From contig JAUCBJ010006428.1 in NCBI GenBank assembly GCA_032718475.1, positions 1-52,449 of the forward strand: a DNA stretch of 52,449 nucleotides, given 5' to 3'. Shown here piece after piece: positions 1 through 12,600 of this stretch. The notes beneath the pieces are model-generated. The model ran no database searches. It was not told the DNA's origin and saw only the letters and a list, made by a program, of their open reading frames with translations. The first letter of the stretch is position 1, and every line of letters begins with the position of its first letter. The stretch is from Nemertoderma westbladi. Taxonomy: Eukaryota; Xenacoelomorpha; Nemertodermatida; Nemertodermatidae. The translations under genes were made by a program, and so were the position numbers.

Positions 1-658
1 TAAATGCCGACTTTCTATAGAGTAACAGAATGATTTAGAGTTGAATTTCTTCAGCTTTGAAATTTGTCCATCATCGCGGATGATTCTTTAACCCGGAGTA
101 AAAAGACATCAACAATAAAGTACACATATTTGAAATAAAATTTGCATGACATCATTTTACGGATGGATAAATAAACGTTGATACAAAATTTAGTGCAGTT
201 AACTATCAGATAACAATATATTGTGCAGTTCCTGCTGTCGGTTAAAATATCTCCCAAGGATAATTTTTACATATATAAGCTATAGATATGGAAGCATATT
301 CATTATTTACTCACAAAAGTAACCAAACTTTTGAAATGTATTTGTGTGTTTATTATTAGTATTAAATTTGTCGACAATTAAGAAAATGATTGAAAAAAAG
401 AAAGTATTGAATATGCAAAATGATAAAGTTACAGGTAATAAATAACCAATGGTACTCAGTAATGGGCCCCCTTTCGTTGCATCACAGATGAGATGCATAA
501 ATTTAGTCTGAAATATATTTAAATATAAAATTAAAATGTGAGAAAACATAAACAAGGATCATTTAATAAGACAGAAGGAACTGGACTATATAAAATTGGT
601 GTAAAGTTGAAAATGAAATTTCTGCGGGTATATATTTACAGAGTGACTTCGGTGGTCT
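1..658. other. Region beyond the modelled INPP5E stop
   Basis: AT-rich. It may be the 3' UTR or hold an alternative last exon. No coding block resembling the vertebrate INPP5E C-terminus or a CaaX end was found on the minus strand. Confidence 0.4.
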
Positions 659-695
659 TCAAAGGGATGTAAATAATCCAAATGATGACATTATG
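659..695 (-). CDS. INPP5E: INPP5E exon 10, short terminal exon (residues 557-568)
   Basis: Acceptor CTTTTTAACAG, 37 nt. Completes Asn557 and adds [11 protein letters not shown] before TGA. Placement rests on a good acceptor, correct phase and the start of the vertebrate motif RPGRDN. The remaining residues do not resemble the vertebrate C-terminus and there is no CaaX prenylation box. The real last exon may lie elsewhere, including beyond position 1. Confidence 0.45.
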
Positions 696-3600
696 CTGTT
701 AAAAAGAGGGGTTGTGTGTAAAGAAATTCTGTATTTTAAATTTTTTTATTAACGTTAAAAAAAACATTTATATATAATTGTAACATTATTTTATATTATT
801 TCGTGAATCACTTTATTTAAATAATATTATAGAGCCCCATGACTTAGGGTCAAGGTTACATGGATTTTATTTAGGGGGATGGGGAATTCCGAGCGGGGGG
901 CATTTTCGCCTGTGGCTGTAAGACCGGAACAATATTCATTACTTCAAATCCTAAAAGCTTAAGCTAATGAAATAAATTAAGCAGACTTACTTTTCCCGAC
1001 CAGGTCTTATTGCACATCGAAATATAGCGTAAACTGGCTTATGATCCGAAGATGTAATTGAATGGCTACACCCATAGGCCAAACAATCCATATCTTTATT
1101 TCTCCGGCTCTTATATAAAACTCGATCCTAGAAAACAAATTTACAGAATAAAAAAATATATAACAATATATTTTGATACAGTTTGGGGTAGGGCGGGTTG
1201 ACCTCAGGTGACTAATGAAATGAATAACAACAGTTATTACAAGCTTTCTCCCAACAGGGCATCTTCAGGTAATTATGGAATCAACATATGAAAAAGAGAA
1301 ACTGCACTAATCTAAGACAGTATGTAATATAAGGTCTACTAACTCAGTACTTTATATTACATAGTCCTGTCTTAGTTTTAGTGCAGTTTCTCATTTTCAT
1401 ATGTTGATTCCATAATTACCTGAAGATGCCCTGTTGGGAGAAAGCTTGTAATAACTGTTGTTATTCATTTCATTAGTCACCTGAGGTCAACATGCCCTAC
1501 CCTATAAACTGTATCAATATGATCACCACGGTGACGAGAGCGAGAGAATTCCCTCATTAACAAGATATTTTATATCTCTAAATATAAGTCAGGTCGGGAT
1601 CATGAGAGAATATCGGGATTCTGGGATTATGATGAGTTAATCCCAGGATTATATTCCTTCTCTAAATAACCTAATATATCGGCCCTTAAATAGTAGTAAA
1701 TGATAGATAGATAGATTTATTTATACATTATGTAAAAACAATAACAAATACACCAAACAATGTACCGGTATAAAGGTATTGTCCAACATAACATATAGGA
1801 TTACCCCTAATCCTAAAGCTTTGCAGCTTATTTCCAAGGGGGTCCTTTATATGTTACTTGGTTACAAATACAATATTACACTACGCTAACCTAAAACCAA
1901 TATAAAACGTAATTACACTATGTACATGTACAACTTTACCAAGAGCGTGACAATGCCAGACTCAACGATAAAGATGTAATGTACAGAACAATTTAATATA
2001 AAACATAATTACAGTATAAATAGTAAATAATTAATAAACTACTAAAATGAGTACAGGAGTTTCCTCTGGGGAGTTTAGTTCTGGGGGGGGGGGGACCTCA
2101 CTGCTTTTAATGTTGATACTCTCAACAAATTATAATACAGAGTGGAACAATTACTTGGCCTAACGAGCCTAAAAGATTACCCCACTCATTTAATGTTGAT
2201 ACTGATTTAGGAAATACTCTTTCTTGTACTGGTGTCAGAAACAAATTTATGTGTAATAGTATGCCGGTAACCTTTGATAAAGACATAATAGTTGTGTTAT
2301 GTCCGTTGAGATATTAGCAATGAGATTTTTTCGGTTGCTGAATAACCCGACGTCTTTATTCAGAGGAAGTAAACATATTTTCAAATACAGTCTACAGTAT
2401 ATTCCAGAATTGATGGGTTGATGGGTGTACCGGTACAGTACACTGTACAGGGTGGTCTGTTCCATTGAACATACTGTAGTCTTATTTTCGTACTGAACCG
2501 CACTTCACTGAAATACTAATGGTATGTAATAACTGTATACGCGTAGCTACGCGTAGGTCGAAAGGGTTTACCCTTAACTACGTTACTGATTACAGTAGGC
2601 CTAGTGCAGTAGTGCTATCAGGCTATACTGTATATCTGTATGTGCGTTTGGTAAAGCTGACAGAGTGACAGGTATATAGACATACAGTACCGTAGTCAGG
2701 CAGTACCGGTAGTCTAACTAAACATGCCAAACTCAGGGAAGCGTAAAGGGGAATCTGCGGAGGAGATAGTGGAAGGCTTCAACGAATTGCGACTGGAACA
2801 ACGGAACTTAATAACGAAGATGAATGAGCTCGAGGCGGAGGTAGACGAACACGAACTGGTTATCACGACACTAAAGAAAACGGACAGCGACAGACGATGC
2901 TTCCGAATGATAGGCGGAGTTCTAGTGGAACGCCAAGTTAAGGATATCCTCCCCTCCTTGGAGTCGCACAAGGAAAACATTAAACAACTCATCGTTAGTC
3001 TAAATACGGCGGCGGAAGGGAAGGGTAAGGAAATGCAGGACTACGTAGCCAAACACGATCTAAAGAGGAATTTATCGATGAATGAGGGAACTAGTAAAGA
3101 GGATGATAAACGAGTTAGCAAAGCAGATGGACCCATCAGTCAGAGCGTTTTAGTAGAGAATGTTGAAGAAATGGATTAATAATATTTCTTTTCTTTTGGT
3201 TTTATAGCATATTTACACGTTATTACAGTATTAAACACACATGAGTTGTACCACTTCCGTGATCGGATTTCCCCAACGTACGGAGGTCGAAGGATGCGGA
3301 TATTTGCGCGAGTTAAGGCTACCTTAAAAGTACTGTAAAACTCTGTGTTTGGCCCTCGTTGTAACTCTCTTTGGCAGCTACCGGTCCCATACCAGCAGCT
3401 AATGGTACAATAAATTATTATACTTCATTCAATTTGTTGTTTGTTTTGCTGCTGTGCATAAAATAATTCCTGCCGTTCCCTATTTATTTGTATTTAATGG
3501 TTTAAACTGAAAATGAAGCGAAACCTTATATTGTAATAATAGAAATAAAAATAGTTTCAACTTGATGGAATATAACTTGATTTTATAAGTCAAAAGTAAT

Positions 3601-6600
3601 TTGCAACATGTATGTATGCCGTTTTATTCTATAATTATAATGTTGGAGACAGACATGTTAATTATCAATTAAGGGAAACGAGCAGGTTATGGTGGCACGT
3701 TATTGTAACCAAAACAATAAACGAAAGTCAATTGAATTGGTTGCAGTCTTATATTTGGGAGTAATCAGCTGTTATTTGCGTAAATTTCTCCTTAGAGAAG
3801 GACGAATTTTGATTGCGTCCGCTCCACAGTCTCCAAACCACAATGCAAGTAGAAATGCTAGTTTCACATTGACAGCGGTTGGCCTAAGGATAATCAGGGA
3901 ATGGGGGATGAAGAGTCAGTACGGGCTGCTGTTGAGGAATACAAGACTGAACTCAGCATACGTGAGGTGGCTAAAAGTATAATAATATGTACGAAGTTAC
4001 AGGTTTCAAAGGTTGCGTGTGATAGAACACCAAGGCCTTCGCGCAGCACGAGGCTAAGATCAGAGACCAGGGTATGGGAACCACACTATTGTACTTGGAG
4101 TTAAGTACTGCCCAGAACATTATCGAATATATAATGTTAGATTGCATCCCCTCATGTATGTATCTTTAAATAAATAGCAGTTGCGGGGAGGGAGGTTGGG
4201 TACACGCCGCCTCCGCTTTGCAGGACATTGTTTTCGCCGCGAGGAACTAACAGTCAGTGCACAATATTGTGCTTTGTCAGTCCCATGGAGTAAATAAATA
4301 ATGTGGGGACAGCCCATGACTTTCGTGAGACGCATCTTAAAGGACACTGGCCTTGAATATGTGGATAATCTCGCGAAAATCATGGGTGGTAGGGAGTTGT
4401 GGCGGCGCAATTTTGTCGATAATCCGGCCTAGCATTCTTAATGCACACTGCATTGGCAAAGATATTTTTGTTAAGCCAGCGGCCGATTATAGTAGTTTAT
4501 CAAATTTTCATTCAACCGATTCACCACAGAGTAGTTTCTATCCGCCTCAATCACCGAAATCCGGCAGTATCCTTCGGTTGTTGCGTGAATTATAACAGAG
4601 GCGTCAGATTAGGCAGTTAGGTAGGACTACTACTACTGAGCTGCGATATTCCACACTTGAAACTATGTTTTTTATTTACCACACTTGTTTTTGTTTTACC
4701 CCATTTTGGGGTTAAAAAAACATCACCTTTTTGACCATAATTTCTTTAAATATACGTTCTGGGTGATATTGTTTGATGGTCATTCAATTACACTTTTGAT
4801 TAGCTTTCAGACAATACGAAATTTATTTAAATCCATGGAATATTAACAATTTTATCGACAAAAAAAGGAAAATTGTTTTTTTTACCCCTAATGACTATAT
4901 AGAAATTTTAGCTTAATTAAAAAATCAATATTTGATTTTGAAAACATCGTTAATTCGGTTTTTTAAGTTAATTAATGAGTAATTCCAATTCATTCAAAAG
5001 CAAACAGTGGGCCAGAGGCGACCGGTTCTGTATATTATTTCGAAATTTCCTCATGAAGTACCAAAAGGACCGTAACTTCATGAATTGTACTTGAATTTTG
5101 GGTCTATATATTTAAAAATAACACCAATTACTCGAAACCTACCGTGTAAGAAGGAGTTCTCTGTTTATAAGACGTATCATAGGTGTTGGAATCAACATCG
5201 AACTTATAACTAGGGTTGAAAGTTATCGGTGCTTCTTGAAAACCTCGCAGATGTTTAGACGTTCCTGAACAATTACAATGAACATAACAACTATAATATG
5301 TAAGATTATCATTAACAATTATATATAAACAATCCATAATATTAAATTAACGATATTTAAAATTACAAGCCCCAACCCTAAACACACTAAAGTGACTGGC
5401 CTACATTATACTAATTGCATTTATACGGTACTACAGGCAAGTTAGTAAAGGTATACGTTACATTGGCGTGTTGGGGCTTGGGGGAACCAAAACAATAAAA
5501 TAAGTTACATGTTTTACAAGATTACACAAATGTCTTGGAATTATAGTGTCTTATCTTGGTACGAGGTACCCCCTGAATAACGACACTCATCTGGTTCTGA
5601 TCTAGCACATCACCTTTGATTAGAGTTTATCTCAATTAGTACTGAGGAACTCAGCGACGAGCTATTCGTACATTGAATAGCTAAGTAACTAGTATAATTA
5701 CAGAGATAATACATTGTTGCCCAGCTACGTATGAGATAAACGAATGTTTCAGATGGTGTATGAAATAGCTTTCGAACGTTCATTTCTCATCTATTTTTTA
5801 ACGAATTTCAGATTGTGTTACATATTTGGAATCCTTGCATGACCAGCATTCCATCAGAACAAACAATTCACAATAAAGAATAGAAAATTTGGAAATAACT
5901 TCGGTGTAACTGGTGCAATATCGGCGAAGACACTTTTTCAAAAGATTAGCTAAAGAATGAAAGCGAAAATAAAAATTCTGGCTCATCGACGAAGGAGGAG
6001 GGAGGTGAAATAATTTATGTTTCAAATTTCATGCAATCTTAATAAGATTTGTAGACCTTGTTTGGTGGGGGAGGGGGGGGGGGGGGCATATACCTGAATA
6101 AAGACACTATAGTGTATGACATGGTGTATTCAGGTTGCTAGGTGGTTAAGATGGTATTTAGATGGTGTTGCCCTTGGGAGGGGATTCTACCACAAGTGAT
6201 GGAGTTCTGCAAAGGATCTATTTTGCCACGCCGGCCAAGTGACATGGTACTATTCGGAGGTGGGGGATCGGGATAGTACAAAAATGATCCGGAGGTTCTC
6301 GAAGGGAGGGGGTGTACAATACTAAATATATGTACTGGAGACATGAAAACAATCAGTGATAAATTGAAATTGATAGTGTTTCATGCGGTTGTGCAGCTGA
6401 TCTGTATTTACTCACCGTGTTTCATACAGTTGTGCAGCTGGTTTTTATTTACTCACCGTGTTTCATACAGTTGTGCAGCTGGTCTGTATTTACTCACCGT
6501 GTTTCATACAGTTGTGCAGCTGGTCTGTATTTACTCACCGTGTTTCATACAGTTGTGCAGCTGGTCTGTATTTACTCACCGTGTTTTATACAGTTGTGCA

Positions 6601-9600
6601 GCTGGTTTTTATTTACTCACCGTGTTTCATACAGTTGTGCAGCTGATCTGTATTTACTCACCGTGTTTCATACAGTTGTGCAGCTGGTCTTTCTCCAGAA
6701 CTCGGCTCACGAACTCGGACCCGGTACAGTCGGACAGTATCGAATCGACTTCCTGTCGATCCAACTCTATCCGGAAGTTGAGATCGCCCATAAGGAACAC
6801 GTAGTCGAACTTGGAAGTGACATCGGCTAAATATACAAGATATTAAGTAGGAGGTACAAAAATATCACGTGGCGTACTGACGACAATTCATTTAGCTCCG
6901 TACGTGCACAGTCGTGAGTCTTGTCGTGTTCACTGCCATCATTCAATCTGCGACACGAAACCTATCGGGCATATCTTACAGAATCATACAAAATGTGGGA
7001 GATTTGAAATGGAGATTTGGATGAAGACAGTAGTTCAAGGAAATTAATTTACAAAGAAACGTAGTTTTCAATTAGTATTACTTCGGGGATGGAAAATTCC
7101 AATCCGAGCGCACATTTAATAATAATTGCGCCACAAGTCCCGGGGTGTCGACACTATTAAAACATGTGTGGATGGCATTTAGTAAAATATATAAAGTCTA
7201 ACAAAAAAGGTGTCAAAAATGGTGTTTGAAAGGGGAAAATGTATGATTTACTTACACTTGACTGCGAGATACTCATTTGTGTTGGGTAACTGTCTCGGTA
7301 GTTCCATATATTTGCATATCCGTTTAATATCGACGAGTCTCTGGGGGTTCCGTTCAACGTTCGACTTGCAGTGGCTGTTGATAAAGAGGAGAGAAGTTCC
7401 GAAGAAATGGAAACATACCCCGATCGCGCCTTTGGTTTTATACATCGTTCCCGCACGGGTAGTCACAGCGGACTGCTCCACAACTAAAATATTAATAGTA
7501 TAACTGTTCTAAAACTAGCTGGAGAACTTGGGGATAATATAACGAGAGGTTGTCTAGCCTTTTACTTAATATTTTTCTTAACATTTATTTCATCATGATA
7601 ATCTGTGTAATCATTATAACGTATATTTATTAAATTATAAATATGAAAAACAATTGGTGAGCGGGGGAGGGATATAAATTGCATTGCAATATCCAAATTG
7701 GTAACAGGCAGCAGGCGTACCTACCAGCTGCCACGCTACCAACCAAAAAGACGGTACTTTATATCCCGGTATTAAAATGCATTTCTATAGGACACTTTAT
7801 CTCCAGAGGGAGTAAAATATCAATCTTGATTTTGCAACTCCCGGCTATAATTCGAATAGTAAGGCAATGTTGCGCCTGTGCTCTGATAGAAGTGGTTAGT
7901 TGTTCCTGTAAACCATGTGAGGGAGGTGCTACTTGTTCTTAACCTTAAGCATATTAAACCACTATTAGGGGCCGTTGTGAATAGGAACAACATCTCACCT
8001 ATTGGGATTCTAGTTTGATTATTGAAACCCAAAACATTAAAACCCACCATTATTTAAAGATTAATTAAAGAAAATCGTTAGAATAAATGTTATACAGCAC
8101 ACAATTTACATATTCATCATAATACGAGAATAGATATAACTTATGATTGTATTGAATACAATACAACATTATTATTATGATATGATATGAGAACATAGAA
8201 TTGTAAACAATAAAATATCAATATAATATAATAAACAAAAGTTTGTTTGGGTTTGATAAACAGTAATCTCCATTAACATCATAAGACGCACCAAACATGG
8301 CCTATTATTTCAATAACAGTTCATTACATAACAATAAACTATAATAATACCGGTAAATAAATAAAATACATTAATATAAAACAAATCCAACCTAACTTGT
8401 TCTACCCTAAACGTAATGTTGTCTGATTCTTTTTCCCTAACTGTGGGCCCTTACCCACGGCGCAATCTAAAGACGCCTTGAGGGATCGTTTATCGAATGT
8501 CTTCTCGCCGGCCATCCTTTCCCGTAGATCCTGTGACGCCTTGGCGAGGGCCCGCAACTCATCCTGGGCAACGGAACGCTGCATCTGTAACGAGGTGTTC
8601 CGCCGATCCTTGTTCTTTATCGTCTCCTCATGCAACATAGTCTTCAACTGGTTATCCTCACGAACTCTCTCGTAATTCTTGCTATGTCGGTATTCCTCCC
8701 CGAAGCGTTTCTGCGCGGTGCGCAACGCGCGTTGCGCCAATAAATCCTCGCTGGCGCGGGTCGCGCGACTCGTCTCGTGGAACCGACGGTCTCGTATCGC
8801 CTGTCGCCATCGATCTTGGTCGCGTTCACGCCCTCGTCTCGCTTCCGCGTTCCGATACGCTTGATCCGCCTTTATAAGAACCCGATCTCGCCGCTGCTGT
8901 TCTACTCGCAGCTGATTGGCTAGCATTAAATCGCGCGCGCGTTCCTCCCGTTCCCCTGCTTCACGTCGCATCTCCAACGCCCTTTGTTCCTTCTCACGTT
9001 CCACCGTTCGCCACCTCCGCATATGCTCCGCAATGCGTTCCTCGTTCTCCACCCGCCGTTTCGCGTTCTCCAACCAGACCCGCTCCTCCCTGTCCTTCGC
9101 TCCGCGTCGCAACTCATCCTTGGAACTCTCTCCCAGTAACTTCCGGTACGATTTCTCCTCAGCCGACATCACCCGCCTACTCTGCAGCGCTCTTTTCTCT
9201 CGATCGTAATCGTCGATGTGTCGCCTCTCCATCCGGTAGTAATAATCCTTGTCTTTCGCTCTCCTATCTGCTGAACTGACGTCGTAGTCATAATGTCGAT
9301 CTAGAGACCGTGAATCACCATGGTCACCGCGGCGGTCATATTTACCCGCGTGAACGATATTATCATCACGATATCTGGTATTGTCATCATGATGTCTGGT
9401 ATTGTCATCACGATATCTGGTATTGTCCTCACGATATCTGGCATTGTCATCACGATATCTGATACTGTCATCACGATATCTGGCATTGTCATCATGATAT
9501 CTGGTATTGTCATGGTATCTGATATTCTCATCAGGATAACTGGTATTGTCATCACGATATCTGGTGTTGTCATCACGATATCTGGTATTATCATCATTAT

Positions 9601-12600
9601 TTGCGATATTATTATCATCACGATATCTGGTATTGTCATCACGATATCTGATACTGTCATCACGATATCTGGCATTGTCATCATGATATCTGGTATTGTC
9701 ATGGTATCTGATATTCTCATCAGGATAACTGGTATTGTCATCACGATATCTGGTGTTGTCATCACGATATCTGGTATTATCATCATTATTTGCGATATTA
9801 TTATCATCACGATATCTGGTATTGTCATGGTATCTGGTATTCTCATCGCGATAACTGGTATTCTCATCACGATATCCCTCCTTCCCTCCCCGATATCCCA
9901 CATTAGATTCCCATATCTCATCTACAGAGCGCGGGATATCGCCAGCACTACTTGACCGCCTCAACCCGCCCCCACGACGGTTCCCCTCAACCTCACCTGA
10001 CCAATCAACACTCTTTCCCAATCCCCGCCCTCGCACCACCGGGACCTCCCCATTACTGTCGCTCTCGTACCGCCGCCACGCCGGCTTCCTCCTATTGGAT
10101 GTCTCCTTGACAACCTCCCATGCATCTTCCCTCCGTTCTACAGGAGTCTCACTAAACTCCTTCCTACTCTTCCCGCCTCTATGGGACCCCGATTTATTAC
10201 CGTGACGAAAATGAGAGGGCGATGTATCTATGACGACGTTATGGGACCGAGAAGGAGTCCCCTTAGCATCTACTTTGCGCATTATATTAGACGGTGTTAG
10301 TCCCCTAGTAGACTCATCGTACACGGACACGCCGTACTTTAGGAAATGCTTCCGATCTTCCTCTAACACCAGGTCCCTTTGTTCCCGACATCTACGTAAC
10401 TTCCTCAACCTCTCCCTTTCGCATTCCTCGTATATAGCGATGATAACACCTCGTGGTTTTCGTAACGGTTTCAGTTCATCCGCAAACTCGCTGTATGGCT
10501 TGTGAAGCAACTCTAGCGGCCGAACCCCGACCCGGGAGCAAGCCTCCAACGAACGGGGACTCGTGAGAACGAACCGACTGTTCTCCGTCCAGGATTCCTC
10601 GAAGTTATACAGATCCAGTTTAGGTATTGGATGCGGCCCGCCTTTATTGCCGTGGTCCACTTTACTCTTGACTGTGGATATATTGCGACGAGTTTTACCC
10701 CGGGAGTCGTTAAACATTTTATTCAATTCGTAATCGTCTACACTACCTGAGGTCACCGTGGCGAACATTGTATCAAACCGCGCGGATGGATTTATAAAAA
10801 GAGAAAACAAATTGGATTAACCTCTGAAATATAGACAAAATACTAAAAACCAAAACGAAAATGAAAGAGAAAATTGTACAATGTATGTTTTTCAGGATTA
10901 AACGTTGGCGAGCTCAACACACTATGTATTGTTGTTGTTTGTAGGTTGTCCTAGTAACCCTGCTATGATTGGTCAATGCTGGTGGAGGAGAGTTGGCAAT
11001 GATTGGCCCGATGAACAGTAGAGGCGGTTATTCTTAAAATGCATTCACAAGCCTTTCTTTCTATATAGGCAATGCGGCATTCTCTGCTGTAGCTGTAGAT
11101 AGGTAGGGATCTATTGGTGCCCAGGATGTGCGTCTTATTTCAGTGGAAGATTATTGTGCTTTATTATACTTAAATCGCCACCCACCCTAAATTATTGAAT
11201 TAGGTCCCAACGTAGTGGTTAAATTCGTTGCATTGAATTCGTAACTCTCAGGAGGTCGTTTCCGCCGTCACTTTTAACGGTTTTTACGTTCACTTTTAAC
11301 AAAACCTACTATGTCTACTACTACTACTACTACTGCCTGTTGGTTTTTCTGTCCGTCCAGCGATCTGTCTGTCAAAGTAATAGGAATAGGAACATACCAA
11401 CTACATAAAAAAAAATGGATATGGGGGTTTTCGTGGTTGGTGATTCTATTTCCGATGTCAGATTTCATGTTTGGCGCCATCCACATTGTCTGTTTTTTCC
11501 GTTCAGCTGTCGGTTAAATTTTGACGGACAAACAGACAGCAATTTAATAAGACATGGCGCTGTCAAATGAGAAAACTGACTTTAGAAATGAAATCATCGA
11601 CCCGGAAACCCCTTGCAATTGTTAGCTGGGTTATGTTTGCATAACATTTGAATGCAGAAACTTTAAATTACACCAAACCATAAACTTTAAATGCGTTTTC
11701 CGAAAAATAATATTAAATTTCAAAATGCAATGTCTTTTCCAAAAATGAAAAAATTTGTGAGAGATTTAGCATGAATGATGACTGGTTGATGCTTAACCCC
11801 CTTATGACTACTTTTTCAAATTTTTTGTTGTAGCTAAAAATTTAACAAAATGTGTCAATTTCTGGTCAAAAATGTGGCAAAAACTATGTTTTTTTAAATA
11901 ATTTTTAAACATGAGCATTTATCACAATTCTGCTCATAGGGTCATTTTATGATGCCATTGTGCACAAATGGTGAAATTTTGGGCACTTGATGACCAACCA
12001 TCTAGAAGCGTTTGCTATAAGAAGACCGTCCATAAACAAACGTAATGTAGTTGGGTCCCTACCCATTGTACAGCTTACAGTCCGAGAGAGAGAAATCTCA
12101 GCGCCTAAAAGTTATTATTAACCTATAAAACATTTGAACGGCCCAGTGCTTGAAATTCAATCAGCTGGCCTCCCACCTAACATAGCCGTGAGCAACCTTA
12201 TAGATGTTCCTATAGGATGCACTGGGAAAAGTATTCAGCTGGCGGACTTGTCTGGGATAGAGTGAGAGAGTAATAAGCTTGGCAAGTAATATACTTACTT
12301 CTCTGCAGTCTGGGCCTATCCATTCAATCAATAGTAGTAGCTTAATAGGCCCACATGAGCACCAGTAGCTGGTGTTTCTATCATTGAGTCTATGCCAAAT
12401 TTCGTGTTATGGGCTATTTTTCGATATACCGATACCGATACCGATTATATTCGGAAAAAAAGACACTTTAATAAATTATTTCGAAACTTTATTTTCACAT
12501 CCTGGGGTTGAGCTGCGTCGATTGATATAACTTTCATTGACGGACGAGCTATAGTTTCGGAGGAGTTCACCCGATATACATATATACATAGATAGATAGT

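Noticed and set aside
5143-5247. Shorter exon 8 using acceptor TGCGAG|GTTTTC
   Set aside because: Keeps frame, but its acceptor context is poor compared with TTGTTCAG at 5265, and it would shorten the loop.
6343-6830. Three overlapping plus-strand open frames
   Set aside because: Period 41 rotates the same stop-free unit through all frames; the real gene is INPP5E exon 7 on the minus strand.
9301-9955. Open frames of about 200 codons on both strands overlapping CCDC177
   Set aside because: Shadows of the 21-bp coding repeat; only the long minus frame has conserved family blocks outside the repeat.
10769-10810. Upstream extension of CCDC177 by 14 codons
   Set aside because: It begins at TTG, not ATG; a eukaryotic start at 10768 is preferred.
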